Below are positions 37,950-47,322 of a stretch of DNA of 64,000 nucleotides, piece by piece. The position numbers and the translations under genes were made by a program. Position 1 is the stretch's first letter; each line of letters starts with the position of its first letter. The DNA is taken from positions 248,001-312,000 of the forward strand of contig NZ_JAUYWF010000003.1 in the NCBI RefSeq assembly GCF_030708455.1, read 5' to 3'. Source of the DNA: Halomonas sp. SSL-5 (lineage in GTDB: Bacteria; Pseudomonadota; Gammaproteobacteria; Pseudomonadales; Halomonadaceae). The notes beneath the pieces were generated by a model. The model was not told the DNA's origin, searched no databases, and saw only the letters and a list, made by a program, of their open reading frames with translations.

Positions 37950-40580
37950 ATGTCCGAACCCCAGGCGACCTACCTGAGCGATTACCGCCCCCCTGCCTAC
38001 CGCGTCACCCACACCGAGCTCACCTTCGACCTCGATCCCGCCGCCACCCGGGTCAAGGCGCGCCTGCACCTCGAGCGTCATCCCGAGCGCGAAGCCGGCG
38101 AGCCGCTGGTACTCGACGGCGAAGGACTGACCCTGGAGGCGATCGCCCTGGACGGGGAGCCGCTCGAGGCAGACGAGTACGCTCAGGAGGCGGCGCGCCT
38201 GACGGTGCATCGGGTGCCCGAGCGTTTTCACCTGGACACCGAGGTGACCATCGCTCCCGAGGCCAACACCGCCCTGGAGGGGCTGTACCTCTCCAACGGC
38301 ATGTACTGCACCCAGTGCGAGGCCGAGGGCTTCCGGCGCATCACCTTCTACCCCGACCGCCCCGACGTCATGGCCACCTTCTCCACCACGGTGATCGGCG
38401 GCGCCGGCGAGCCGGTGCTGCTCTCCAACGGTAACCCGGTGGAGCGTGGCGAGCTGCCGAACGGCCGCCACTTCGCCACCTGGGAGGACCCTCATCCCAA
38501 GCCCAGCTACCTGTTCGCCCTGGTGGCCGGCGACCTGAAGAAGGTCGAGGACGGCTTCACCACCCAGAGCGGGCGCGAGGTGACCCTGCAGATCTGGGTC
38601 GAGGAGGAGAACCTCGACAAGACCGACCACGCCATGGCCTCGCTCAAGCGCGCCATGGCCTGGGACGAGCAGGCCTACGGCCGCGAATACGACCTCGACC
38701 TGTTCATGATCGTGGCGGTCAACGACTTCAACATGGGCGCCATGGAGAACAAGGGGCTCAACATCTTCAACTCGGCGGCGGTGCTGACCCATCCGCATAC
38801 CGCCACCGATGTCGCCTTCCAGCGGGTCGAGAGCATCGTCGCCCACGAGTACTTCCACAACTGGTCGGGCAACCGCGTCACCTGCCGCGACTGGTTCCAG
38901 CTCTCCTTGAAGGAGGGCTTCACGGTGTTTCGCGACCAGTGCTTCTCGGCGGATACCAACTCGCCGGCGGTCAAGCGCATCGAGGATGTCTCCTTCTTCC
39001 GCACCGCCCAGTTTGCCGAGGACGCCGGGCCTACCGCCCATCCGGTGCGCCCCGACCACTACATCGAGATCGGCAACTTCTACACCCTGACCATCTACGA
39101 GAAGGGCGCGGAGATCGTGCGCATGCTGGCCAATCTGGTGGGTGAGGAGGCCTTCCGCCGGGGCAGCGACCGCTACTTCGCACGCTTCGATGGCCAGGCG
39201 GTGAGCATCGAGGACTTCGTCGACTGCATGGCCGAGGCCTCGGGGCTCGACCTCAGCCAGTTCATGCACTGGTACTCCCAGGCCGGGACCCCGGAGATCG
39301 ACGCCTTCGGCGAGTACGACTACGCCAGGTGCGAGTACCGGCTGATCCTGCGTCAGCGCACCCCGGTGACCCCGGGCCAGCCCGACAAGCAGCCGCTGCA
39401 CATCCCGGTGCGCCTGGGCCTGGTGGGCACCAAGAGCGGCCGCGACCTGCCGCTGACCCTCGACGGCGAGGCCCTGGGCAGCGACGCGGTGATCCACCTG
39501 CGCGAGGCGGAGCAGGAGTTCCTGTTCACCGACGTCTCCGAGGCGCCGGTGCCCTCGCTGCTGCGCGGCTTCTCGGCGCCGGTCAAGTTGCGCTTCCCCT
39601 ATGGCCGCGAGGACCTCGCCTTCCTGCTGGCCAACGACAGCGACGGCTTCAACCGCTGGGATGCCGGCCAGCGCCTGGCCATGCTGGCCCTGGACGACCT
39701 GATCGCCGCCCACCGCAACGGGGTGGAGAAGGTGATGGACCCGCGGGTCACCGAGGCCTTCCGTGGCCTGCTCGAGGGCGAGCCCGAGGACCGCGCTGTG
39801 TTGGCCGAGATGATCACCCTGCCCAGCGAGGCCTATATCGCCGAGCAGCAGCCACTGGTGGACGTCGACGCTATCCACGCCGCCCGGGAGTTCATGCGCC
39901 GGGGGCTGGCCACGGCACTGCGCGATGACTTCCTGCGCGTATATCGCGAGAACCAGCTCGGCGAGGCCTATGCGCCGACACCGGAACAGATCGCCCGGCG
40001 CAGCCTCAAGAACGTGGCGCTCGCCTACCTGATGGCCATCGAGGACGAGGATGGCGTCCAGCTGGCCCGCGAGCAGTTCGAGGCTGATCACAACATGACC
40101 GACGTGCGTCATGCCCTGACCCTGCTTACCCACTCGAGCCGCGACGCGCTCAGCGAGCCCGCGCTCAAGGCGTTTGGCGAGAAGTGGGCCCATGACCCGC
40201 TGGTGATGGATCAGTGGTTCGCCATCCAGGTGTCACGCCCGCAGCCGGACGTGCTCGAGCGGGTCAAGTTCCTGATGCAGCACCCGGCCTTCTCGCTGAA
40301 GAACCCCAACAAGGTGCGCGCCCTGATCGGGACGTTCGCCGGCCAGAACCGGGTCAACTTCCACCGCATCGACGGCGCGGGCTACCGCCTGCTGGCCGAC
40401 ACCGTGATCGAGCTCAACCGCCTCAATCCCGAGATCGCCGCGCGGCTGGTCACCCCGCTGACCCGCTGGGCGCGCTTCGACGAGGAGCGCCAGGCGCTGA
40501 TGAAGGCTGAGCTCGAGCGCATCCGCGCCGAGGAGCTCTCGCCCAATGTGTATGAGGTGGTGGAAAAGGCCCTGGCCTGA
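37950..40580 (+). CDS. pepN: Aminopeptidase N
   Basis: M1-family zinc aminopeptidase that removes N-terminal residues from peptides in the cytoplasm. The 876-aa length agrees with E. coli PepN (870). Visible are GAMENKGLNIF (substrate anchoring GxMEN), the zinc site HEYFHNWSGNRVTCRDWFQLSLKEG (HExxH-18-E), and the Tyr transition-state region YEKGAEIVRM. The C-terminal half has the Ig-like fold and helical cap ending YEVVEKALA. It has its own promoter and is followed by a REP and a bidirectional terminator. Confidence 0.97.
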   Translation: MSEPQATYLSDYRPPAYRVTHTELTFDLDPAATRVKARLHLERHPEREAGEPLVLDGEGLTLEAIALDGEPLEADEYAQEAARLTVHRVPERFHLDTEVTIAPEANTALEGLYLSNGMYCTQCEAEGFRRITFYPDRPDVMATFSTTVIGGAGEPVLLSNGNPVERGELPNGRHFATWEDPHPKPSYLFALVAGDLKKVEDGFTTQSGREVTLQIWVEEENLDKTDHAMASLKRAMAWDEQAYGREYDLDLFMIVAVNDFNMGAMENKGLNIFNSAAVLTHPHTATDVAFQRVESIVAHEYFHNWSGNRVTCRDWFQLSLKEGFTVFRDQCFSADTNSPAVKRIEDVSFFRTAQFAEDAGPTAHPVRPDHYIEIGNFYTLTIYEKGAEIVRMLANLVGEEAFRRGSDRYFARFDGQAVSIEDFVDCMAEASGLDLSQFMHWYSQAGTPEIDAFGEYDYARCEYRLILRQRTPVTPGQPDKQPLHIPVRLGLVGTKSGRDLPLTLDGEALGSDAVIHLREAEQEFLFTDVSEAPVPSLLRGFSAPVKLRFPYGREDLAFLLANDSDGFNRWDAGQRLAMLALDDLIAAHRNGVEKVMDPRVTEAFRGLLEGEPEDRAVLAEMITLPSEAYIAEQQPLVDVDAIHAAREFMRRGLATALRDDFLRVYRENQLGEAYAPTPEQIARRSLKNVALAYLMAIEDEDGVQLAREQFEADHNMTDVRHALTLLTHSSRDALSEPALKAFGEKWAHDPLVMDQWFAIQVSRPQPDVLERVKFLMQHPAFSLKNPNKVRALIGTFAGQNRVNFHRIDGAGYRLLADTVIELNRLNPEIAARLVTPLTRWARFDEERQALMKAELERIRAEELSPNVYEVVEKALA

Positions 40581-40653
40581 GGAAAGGGATATTTCCTGCT
40601 GCGCTCGACATCCAGTTCATCGCAAACTGGCGTGAGCCAGTTCGGTAGTGAGT

Positions 40654-40720
40654 ATTGGGAGGCCGGGTTCATTGTGGGAGGCCGGGTTCCCCGGGCGATT
40701 GGAGGCCGCAGGCCTCCCAC
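40654..40720. repeat. REP element (single) downstream of pepN
   Basis: TGTGGGAGG (40673-40681), hairpin CCGGG-ttc-CCCGG (40682-40694), GCGA, then GGAGGCC-gca-GGCCTCC (40701-40717) repeat the plan of pairs A and B. A truncated extra head, TTGGGAGGCCGGGTTC, lies just before it from 40654. A separate small hairpin CTGG-cgtgag-CCAG is at 40627-40640. The 219-bp gap has no gene. Confidence 0.7.
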
Positions 40721-40752
40721 CAGCAAGCTTCACCCTGATCTGCGAAGAACCT

Positions 40753-40784
40753 AAAAAAGCGCCGCCCCTCGGGGCGGCGCTTTC
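40753..40784. terminator. Bidirectional terminator between pepN and a small membrane protein gene
   Basis: AAAAAAGCGCCGCCCC (from 40753) and GGGGCGGCGCTTTC (to 40784) form a 10-bp GC stem with flanking A and T runs, so it can work in both directions for the two convergent genes. Confidence 0.85.
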
Positions 40785-40799
40785 ATGTCGGGGGGAGCG

Positions 40800-41087
40800 T
40801 CAGTAGATAAGCCAGCTCAAGACGACGAAGCCCAGCAGCAGCCAGATCAGGGTGGCGACGATGGCGCGGCGGGTCAGGGCCCGGAACGCCTTCCACAGCA
40901 TCCACAGGCCGACCACCAGGATCAGCAGGCTGACGATGGAGGTGGAGATGCCCAGGGAGCCGGCCAGCCCCTGGAGGAAGCCTCTCGCGGAGTCGCCGAT
41001 ATTGGCGAAGAAGCCGGTCAGCAGGTCGACGACGAAGCGGATGACCTCGCCGAGGGTCCTGCCGATCCAGGTGAAGAACTCTTCCAT
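40800..41087 (-). CDS. Small two-helix membrane protein, unknown function
   Basis: The 95-aa protein is not assigned to a named family. The N-terminal half is amphipathic (MEEFFTWIGRTLGEVIRFVVDLLTGFFANIGDSARGF). Two strongly hydrophobic segments follow, SIVSLLILVVGLWMLWKAF and AIVATLIWLLLGFVVLSWLIY, with a Arg-rich loop between. The minus-strand start is preceded by AGGAACAG. Lies between convergent pepN and the co-directional Kef-type antiporter gene. The codon pattern suits the genome, so I take it as real. Confidence 0.7.
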   Translation of the reverse strand: MEEFFTWIGRTLGEVIRFVVDLLTGFFANIGDSARGFLQGLAGSLGISTSIVSLLILVVGLWMLWKAFRALTRRAIVATLIWLLLGFVVLSWLIY

Positions 41088-41164
41088 GTGCGCTGTTCCT
41101 GAGGTGTCGCGGAAGCGCTCACGGTAACCATCCCGCGCGCCCTTGTCATCATCGGCCGGGCGCC

Positions 41165-42763
41165 TCAGCCAAGCTGGGTGGAGACCGGTTCGATGCCTGA
41201 CTCCTCGGCAGCGCTGTCGGCCAGGGCTCGGCCCGCCTCGTCATAGACATGGAACACCGCGCTGGCACCCAACTCGCGGATCGGATCGATCTCCTCGGGA
41301 AACTCGACCACGGCGGTGATCTTTCCGGGGAACTGGCGCGACCGCAGCTGCTTTATGGCAAACAGGTTGCCGGCGTGATGCGGCATGGCCAGTACCACCA
41401 TGTGCACATCGGGAGACATCAGCAGCTTGTCCCAGAAGTCGGAGTCGAGAGCGTCACCCTCCACCACGTTGAAGCCACGTTCCGTCAGCATCCTGACGCT
41501 GGCCGGGTTGCTGTCGATGCCGAGGAGTCGTAGCCCGTATTCCTTCTGGAGGCGCTGGTAAACGCTGCGTCCGATGCGGCCCATGCCCAGCACTACCGCC
41601 TCGGCATCCCCCACCTCGATCGGGCGGTCGCTGGGTGTGAGTTGCCTGGAGTCGCGTCCTGGCAGTCGCTTGGCCAGCCAGCGATAGATTCCCTCGCTGA
41701 CGGCGTTGATCATCGCCGAGAGGCCGAAGCTCAGTGCCACCGCCAGCGAGATGACTACCAGCCACTCTTCCGTCAGCAGCCCGCCGGAGACTGCGATGGC
41801 GCCCACGATGAGGCCGAACTCGGAATAGTTGGAGAGGCTCAGGGTGGCCAGAATCGAGGTGCGGTTGCGCATCGGGAAACGCATGAATACCAGCAGGTAG
41901 AGCAGGCTCTTGAGCGGCAGCAGCGCCAGCAGTAGCAGCGCCATGGCCAGGTGCGAGCTGTCCGGCATGGCGGTGAGGCCGATGGCCAGGAAGAAGCCAA
42001 CCAGCAGCAATTCCTTGATGTTGAACATCGACCGCGCCAGGGTCTGAGCGGCGGGATGTGGGGCCAGCAGCAGCCCGATGATCAGGGCGCCGAGATCCCC
42101 CTTGACGCCGAGTGCTTCGAACAGGGAGTAGCCCAGCACCAGGGCGAGCAGCATGCCGAAGAGGATCTGCATCTCGCCATGGCCGAGGCGATCCAGCAGG
42201 CGGCGCAGCAGGGGGGCGAGGGGGATCAGCAGCACCAGGCCCAGGGCCCAGGGGCTCGGCAGCTTGCCGCTCGAGGCCGTGATGAAGAGTACCGCGAAGA
42301 TGTCCTGCATGATCAGCACCCCGATGGCCAGGCGGCCATAGGCGGTCTGGGTCTCGCTGCGCTTCTCCAGCACCTTGACCACAAACACCGTGCTCGAGAA
42401 GGAGAAGGCGAAGCCCAGCAGCAGCAGCGTCTGCCACTGGCTGTTTGCCAGCAGGCTCAGTCCCCAGCCCTTGAATAGCGCCAGCAGGCCGAAGAACAGC
42501 AGCGACGAGCCCAGCATATGCAGGGTTCCACCGCCCCAGACATCTCCGCGAAGCAGGGTGCGTACATCGAGCTTGAGGCCAATGGTGAACAGCAGCAGGG
42601 TGACCCCGATGTCGGAGATCAGCTCGAGCAGCGGGGTGTTTTCATAGCCCAGGGCGTTGAGGGCGAAGCCGGCGACCAGGAAGCCCACCAGGGGTGGCAG
42701 GCGCAGGGCCAGGGCGGCAAACCCGCCGATGAAGGCGGCGAGAAGAAAGGCCGGTTCGATCAT
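41165..42763 (-). CDS. CPA2 family monovalent cation:proton antiporter (Kef/YbaL type)
   Basis: The 532-aa protein has an N-terminal Na+/H+ exchanger domain of about 12 membrane helices (residues 1-370; LVGFLVAGFALNALGYE, LLLFTIGLKLDVRTLL, QDIFAVLFITAS). A cytoplasmic TrkA-N/RCK domain follows with the nucleotide-binding start VVLGMGRIGRSVYQRL and GIDSNPASVRML. Such proteins export K+ (or Na+) against H+, gated by nucleotide or redox signals. This fits pH and osmotic homeostasis in a probable halophile. Exact ion and ligand are not evident. The C-terminus ADSAAEESGIEPVSTQLG is short. Confidence 0.9.
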   Translation of the reverse strand: MIEPAFLLAAFIGGFAALALRLPPLVGFLVAGFALNALGYENTPLLELISDIGVTLLLFTIGLKLDVRTLLRGDVWGGGTLHMLGSSLLFFGLLALFKGWGLSLLANSQWQTLLLLGFAFSFSSTVFVVKVLEKRSETQTAYGRLAIGVLIMQDIFAVLFITASSGKLPSPWALGLVLLIPLAPLLRRLLDRLGHGEMQILFGMLLALVLGYSLFEALGVKGDLGALIIGLLLAPHPAAQTLARSMFNIKELLLVGFFLAIGLTAMPDSSHLAMALLLLALLPLKSLLYLLVFMRFPMRNRTSILATLSLSNYSEFGLIVGAIAVSGGLLTEEWLVVISLAVALSFGLSAMINAVSEGIYRWLAKRLPGRDSRQLTPSDRPIEVGDAEAVVLGMGRIGRSVYQRLQKEYGLRLLGIDSNPASVRMLTERGFNVVEGDALDSDFWDKLLMSPDVHMVVLAMPHHAGNLFAIKQLRSRQFPGKITAVVEFPEEIDPIRELGASAVFHVYDEAGRALADSAAEESGIEPVSTQLG

Positions 42764-42980
42764 GGACGCTCCCTGTTCTATGCATCGTATGTGATGACCA
42801 GTTTACGGAAGCCGGTGCTTGAATGGCATCGTTGCATGACAAGGTTACCGCCCGAGGATGATTCAGCCCCGCCGAGCGCTTCTGGCTGGCCCTTCGTGAT
42901 CGCCATCGGCGCCGTCTGCGGCTAAGGTTAGGCAAGGACGCCGGTGGTCGGCGTCGCCCTGCATGCCACATGAGGACGCC

Positions 42981-43577
42981 ATGGACCTCTCGCTGATCCT
43001 GCCTGTCGTGTTGCTGGTTGCCCTGCTGATCTATGCCGTCAGCATCTACAACCGCCTGGTGGCGCTGAAGAATCGCTTCCAGAACGCCTTCGCCCAGATC
43101 GAGGTGCAGCTCAAGCGGCGCCATGACCTGATCCCCAACCTGGTGGAGACCGCGCGGGCCTACATGGCCCACGAGCGCGAGACCCTCGCCGCGGTGACCG
43201 AGGCACGCAACGCCGCCGAGGTCGGCCTGAAGCACGCCGCCGCCGCTCCCGGCAACGCCGCCGCCATGGCCGAGCTGGCCGGCGCCGAGGGGGCCTTGGG
43301 CGCCGCCCTGGGGCGCCTCAACGTGGTGATGGAGGCCTATCCAGACCTCAAGGCCTCGGAGAACATGCGCCAGCTCTCCGAGACCCTGACCAGCACCGAG
43401 AACCGCGTCGCCTTCGCGCGCCAGGCCTTCAACGACGCCGTGATGCAGTACAACACCTACAAGCAGAGCTTCCCGCCGGTGATCCTGGCCGCTTCCTTCG
43501 GCCACCGTGACGACGCCGCCCTGCTGGAGTTCGAGGACAGCGCGGAGATCCAGGCCGCGCCCCGCGTCAGCTTCTGA
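42981..43577 (+). CDS. lemA: LemA family protein
   Basis: The 198-aa protein has one N-terminal membrane helix (LILPVVLLVALLIYAVSIYNRLV) followed by the LemA helical domain: KNRFQNAFAQIEVQLKRRHDLIPNLVETARAYM, with the conserved RRHDLIPNLV, and ENRVAFARQAFNDAVMQYN near the end. The family is widespread and of unclear function. It is typically paired with an M48 or HtpX-like protease, as here (13 bases to the next start). The ATG at 42981 has GAGGA upstream. An ATG at 42963 would add six residues. Confidence 0.92.
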   Translation: MDLSLILPVVLLVALLIYAVSIYNRLVALKNRFQNAFAQIEVQLKRRHDLIPNLVETARAYMAHERETLAAVTEARNAAEVGLKHAAAAPGNAAAMAELAGAEGALGAALGRLNVVMEAYPDLKASENMRQLSETLTSTENRVAFARQAFNDAVMQYNTYKQSFPPVILAASFGHRDDAALLEFEDSAEIQAAPRVSF

Positions 43578-43590
43578 GCGGAGGCCCCGC

Positions 43591-45504
43591 ATGGACTTCT
43601 TCACCGCCCAGGACCGCGCCCGGCGCCTCTCTGGGCGCCTGGTCCTGCTGCTGTTGCTCGCCGTCGCGGCGCTGGTGGCGCTGACCTGCGTGCTGGTGGC
43701 GCTGGCCGTGGTGATGCTGGACCCGGCGCACATGTCGGGAGGCGACCCGCTGGCGGCGGCGCTGGAGCCACGGCTCTTCGTGCTGGTGGCGGGCGGCGTG
43801 GTGGCGATCGTGGTGCTCGGCGGCCTGGTGCGCCACCTGCAGCTGCGCGCCGGTGGCTATGCGGTGGCCGAGGCCCTGGGCGGGCGCCCCCTGGCACTGG
43901 ATACCCGCGACGCGGGGGAACGGCGCCTGCTCCACGTGGTGGAGGAGATGGCCATCGCCTCGGGGATGCCGGTGCCAGCCGTCTACCTGCTGGATGATGC
44001 CGCCATCAACGCCTTCGCCGCCGGGCATGGGTCCCACGACGCGGTGATCGGCGTCACCCGCGGCGCCATCGAGCACCTCGATCGCGATCAGCTTCAGGGC
44101 GTCATCGCCCACGAGTTCAGCCATATCCTGCACGGCGACATGCGTCTCAACCTGCGCCTGGTGGCGCTGCTCCACGGTATCCTGGTGATCGGCCTGGCGG
44201 GGCGCTTCCTGCTGCGCGGGATGCTGGGCGGACGCCGCCGGGGCTCGCGTCGCGGTGGCCATGTGGCCCTCATGGGGCTGGGCGTGGCGCTGATGGTGGT
44301 GGGCTACGCCGGCACCCTGTGCGGCAACCTGATCAAGGCGGCGGTGAGTCGCCAGCGCGAGTTCCTGGCCGATGCCAGCGCGGTGCAGTACACCCGCAAC
44401 CCCGAGGGCATCGGCGGGGCGCTGCAGACCCTGGCCGCCTACCGCCTCGGCTCGCGCCTGCTGGCGGCCAACGCCGCCGAGTTCAGCCACCTCTATTTCG
44501 GCAGCGGCGTGCGCAGCTTCAGCCGCTTCACCGCCACCCACCCGCCGCTTGCCGCGCGCATCCGCCGCGTGCTGCCGCGCTGGGATGGCCGCCTGCCCGA
44601 GCCCTTCGCGCCGACGCCCCGGGCCGCCGCGGAGCCACCCCGCGCCGCGACTCACTCCACCACCCCGGCTCCCCCCTCCGGCGGGGCGGCGCTGGCCGGG
44701 GCCGCCCTGGGGACCGCGGTGGTGGCCAGCCTCGGCCGCCCCGACGATGCGGCGCTGGCCAGTGCACGTCGGCGCCTGGCCGGGCTCGATGCGCGCCTGC
44801 TCGATGCCGCCCACGACCCCTTCGCGGCCCGGGCGCTGGTCTATGCCATCCTGATGGGGGTCGAATCGGACAGCCGCGAGGCCCAGCGGGCGGTGCTCGA
44901 GGGCCAGGCACTGCCCGAGGTGCTGGCCGAGCTCGACGCCCTGGCCGAGCCGCTGGCGGGACTCTCTGCCGGTGACCGGCTGCCGCTGATCGAACTGGCG
45001 CTTCCCGCGCTGCGTGCCTTGAGCCCCGCCCAGGGGGCACGTTTCCGCACCTGCCTGGATGGCCTGATGGCCGCCGAGTCGGCGCCGGGTGCGCTGCAGT
45101 GGGCGCTGCACCGGCTGGTAAGGGCGGGGCTGGACGGGGAGCGCCGAGCCCACCGGGACCGCCGCCTGGCCGACCTTGCCGGGCCGCTCTCCCGCCTGCT
45201 CTCGACCCTGGCCCTGGCCGGACAGCCCGAGCGGGATGCGGCACAGGCGGCGCTGGAACGGATCGCCGCGGCACTCGGCGTAGCGCTGGACCTGGTCGTC
45301 GAGCCGGCCAGTCCCCAGGAACTGGATTGGGCGCTGGGGCGTCTGGCGCGGCTGCGCAACGAGGAGCGGGCGCCGCTGCTTGCCGCCATGGTCTGCTGCG
45401 TGGAGCAGGACGGCCGGGTGGCCCCCGAGGAAGCCGAGCTGCTGCGTGCGGTGGCCTGGACCCTGGGGGCTCCGCTGCCGCTTGGGGGCCTGGGTGAGGC
45501 ATAG
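43591..45504 (+). CDS. M48 family membrane metalloprotease with C-terminal TerB-like region
   Basis: The 637-aa protein begins with two transmembrane helices (LVLLLLLAVAALVALTCVLVALAVVM; LFVLVAGGVVAIVVLGGLV). The zinc protease core has HEFSH (174-178) in GVIAHEFSHILHGDMRLN and the third ligand Glu in QREFLADASAVQYTRNP, then a third/fourth helix around VALMGLGVALMVVGYAGTL. After residue 340 a Pro/Ala linker leads to about 250 helical residues ending EERAPLLAAMVCCVEQDGRVAPEEAELLRAVAW, which looks TerB-like. Related to HtpX in the core, probably membrane-protein quality control with LemA (inference). Start at 43591, after GAGCGGAGG. Confidence 0.88.
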   Translation: MDFFTAQDRARRLSGRLVLLLLLAVAALVALTCVLVALAVVMLDPAHMSGGDPLAAALEPRLFVLVAGGVVAIVVLGGLVRHLQLRAGGYAVAEALGGRPLALDTRDAGERRLLHVVEEMAIASGMPVPAVYLLDDAAINAFAAGHGSHDAVIGVTRGAIEHLDRDQLQGVIAHEFSHILHGDMRLNLRLVALLHGILVIGLAGRFLLRGMLGGRRRGSRRGGHVALMGLGVALMVVGYAGTLCGNLIKAAVSRQREFLADASAVQYTRNPEGIGGALQTLAAYRLGSRLLAANAAEFSHLYFGSGVRSFSRFTATHPPLAARIRRVLPRWDGRLPEPFAPTPRAAAEPPRAATHSTTPAPPSGGAALAGAALGTAVVASLGRPDDAALASARRRLAGLDARLLDAAHDPFAARALVYAILMGVESDSREAQRAVLEGQALPEVLAELDALAEPLAGLSAGDRLPLIELALPALRALSPAQGARFRTCLDGLMAAESAPGALQWALHRLVRAGLDGERRAHRDRRLADLAGPLSRLLSTLALAGQPERDAAQAALERIAAALGVALDLVVEPASPQELDWALGRLARLRNEERAPLLAAMVCCVEQDGRVAPEEAELLRAVAWTLGAPLPLGGLGEA

Positions 45505-45567
45505 GTCGGCTTGCGGGGGGGCGGCCGCTCTGCTGCAATGTGGCTTTTTCGTGACGGAGACGCTTTG

Positions 45568-46293
45568 ATGACGACCACACTCTGGAAGCCGGCCCTGCTG
45601 GCCACGCTACTGGCCCTGGGCCTGGCCGGCTGCGGTAACGGCGACGAACAGTCGACCGGTACCGACGCGCCGGAAGCGTCGGAGGAGGCGGTGGACGAGC
45701 AGGCGCCGGCCGTCGCGGAGCCAGATGACGCGACAGCCGAGGGGCAGGCTGCAGAAGAAGAGGCGGCAGAAGGAGAGGCCGCGGAGGAGGCGGCCGCTGC
45801 CGAGCAGAGCGATGCAGAGGCCATGCCGGACGACACCGAGGTCACCGCCGATACCGAGACCCTGGGAGAATCACCCGAGGCGGCGCTGGAGGAGGAGGGG
45901 GCCCTGCCCGGCGAGGCGACCCGTGAGGACGTCGATGCCATCATCGAGGAGACCGAGCGACGCTTCGAGGAGGCCCAGCAGCGCATCGACGAGCAGTTCG
46001 AGCAGGCCGAGCAGGAAGCGTCGGTACCCGAGCCCATGGAGGGCGATGACTTCGAGAGCAGCATCGACATCGACTCCTCCCTCGGTGACGACCCGCTGGC
46101 CGGTGACGACACGGCAGGCTCGGACATCGATGCCATCATCGAGGAGCAGGAGCGCCGCTTCCAGGAGGCCCAGCGGGAGCTTGAGAAACAGTTCGAGGAG
46201 ATGGAGCGGGAAGTGCCCGAGTTCGGCGACTTCGACAGCGAGCCCATGGAGGGCGGGGCGTCGGTGCCCGGTGATGAGGCCGCCGAGGAGTAG
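45568..46293 (+). CDS. Acidic lipoprotein with duplicated coiled-coil motif, unknown function
   Basis: The 241-aa protein has a lipoprotein signal (ALLATLLALGLAGC, Cys22). The mature part is extremely rich in Glu, Ala and Asp. Two copies of a 30-residue helical motif occur at residues 121-150 (DVDAIIEETERRFEEAQQRI...) and 186-215 (DIDAIIEEQERRFQEAQREL...), with 19 of 30 identities. Each is followed by an EPMEG segment. Strong acidity is expected for a periplasmic or surface protein in a salt-loving cell. I recognise no family. ATG at 45568, 63 bases after the M48 gene. Confidence 0.75.
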   Translation: MTTTLWKPALLATLLALGLAGCGNGDEQSTGTDAPEASEEAVDEQAPAVAEPDDATAEGQAAEEEAAEGEAAEEAAAAEQSDAEAMPDDTEVTADTETLGESPEAALEEEGALPGEATREDVDAIIEETERRFEEAQQRIDEQFEQAEQEASVPEPMEGDDFESSIDIDSSLGDDPLAGDDTAGSDIDAIIEEQERRFQEAQRELEKQFEEMEREVPEFGDFDSEPMEGGASVPGDEAAEE

Positions 46294-46360
46294 CAGCCGC
46301 CCGGCTCGGGCCTCGCACGCCGAGGCCCACTAACCGGGTGGTGGGGTCACCACCATCAAG

Positions 46361-46384
46361 AAGGCCCACCGTGCGGTGGGCCTT
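46361..46384. terminator. Bidirectional terminator between lipoprotein gene and cold-shock gene
   Basis: AAGGCCCACCG (46361-46371) and CGGTGGGCCTT (46374-46384) form a perfect 11-bp stem between convergent genes. An additional hairpin, GGTGGTG/CACCACC, precedes it at 46337-46354. Confidence 0.75.
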
Positions 46385-46423
46385 GCTCGTTGGTACGGCG
46401 GCGCCGTTCCGTCGAGTTGACGC

Positions 46424-46630
46424 TCAGTCGGCGGGCCGGATGTTGGAGGCCTGAAGGCCCTTCTTGCCCTGGGTCACCTCGAAGGTGACCTTCTGGCCAT
46501 CCTGCAGGGACTTGAAGCCTTCAGCCTGAATCTCGGAGAAGTGAGCGAACAGGTCATCGCCGCCGTCGTCCGGGGAGATGAAGCCGTAGCCCTTGGTATC
46601 GTTGAACCACTTGACAGTGCCAGTTGCCAT
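46424..46630 (-). CDS. Cold-shock domain protein (CspA family)
   Basis: The 68-aa single OB-fold nucleic-acid-binding protein has RNP1 [11 protein letters not shown] and RNP2 DLFAHFSEI. It ends [14 protein letters not shown], the form common in Pseudomonas/Halomonas Csp proteins. It melts RNA secondary structure. AAGGAAA precedes the ATG. The 269-bp gap upstream (46631-46899) has no gene. Its csp-proximal part would be a long 5' untranslated region, often the site of thermosensing in csp mRNAs, but no specific element could be identified. Confidence 0.96.
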   Translation of the reverse strand: MATGTVKWFNDTKGYGFISPDDGGDDLFAHFSEIQAEGFKSLQDGQKVTFEVTQGKKGLQASNIRPAD

Positions 46631-46899
46631 TTGTCGATTTCCTTAACATACGGATGGTGTTGCCGGCGCAAGCGCGTCGATCGCGCTCTTGCCGCGGTGC
46701 CTGGCAGGATAGGGACATGGGCAGCTTCCACTACCCTCATTCCCGCCGACCAGTGCATCGATCGCGGTGCCTCGGCCAGGCTTGCGAACGCTGCGCGACG
46801 CAGGGAGACTATGCCGAGCCCGCAAGGTCACTCTAGTTGGAAAGCCCGGGGGCGTCCAGCGCGCCCGGGCCGCCTCTTCCCACCTTTCTCGAGATCGTC

Positions 46900-47316
46900 A
46901 TGTCCGCACCCCCGCTCTCCTCGCGCGATACCCACAGCATGCTGCTCGGCTACCTGCTGTGGCTGTTCGGCTTCCTCGGTGCCCACCGCTTCTACTATGG
47001 CAAGCCGGTGACCGGCACCATCTGGTTCTTCACCCTCGGCCTGCTCGGCATCGGCTGGCTGATCGACCTCTTCCTGATCCCCGCCATGGATCGCCAGGCG
47101 GACCTGCGCTTCACGCCGGGGCCCATCAACTACTCCCTGGCCTGGCTGCTGCTGACCTTCCTCGGGGTGTTCGGGCTGCACCGCTTCTATCAGGGCAAGT
47201 GGCTGACCGGCATCCTCTACCTGCTGACCTTCGGCCTGCTGGGGCTGGGCGTGCTCTACGATTTCTGGACCCTCAACGATCAGATCTCCATGCGCCACGC
47301 GCGTCGGGCGGGATAG
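46900..47316 (+). CDS. Protein with two TM2 domains
   Basis: The 138-aa membrane protein consists of two tandem TM2 modules: SMLLGYLLWLFGFLGAHRFYYGKPVTGTIWFFTLGLLGIGWLIDLFLIP (residues 14-62) and SLAWLLLTFLGVFGLHRFYQGKWLTGILYLLTFGLLGLGVLYDFWTLND (84-130). Each is a helical pair with the G-x-HRFY turn. The function of TM2 proteins in bacteria is unsettled. Codons are like the neighbours. A GC-rich hairpin (GCCCGGG at 46844-46850 with CCCGGGC at 46864-46870) sits in the leader. The next gene starts 6 bases after the stop. Confidence 0.88.
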   Translation: MSAPPLSSRDTHSMLLGYLLWLFGFLGAHRFYYGKPVTGTIWFFTLGLLGIGWLIDLFLIPAMDRQADLRFTPGPINYSLAWLLLTFLGVFGLHRFYQGKWLTGILYLLTFGLLGLGVLYDFWTLNDQISMRHARRAG

Positions 47317-47322
47317 GGCGTC

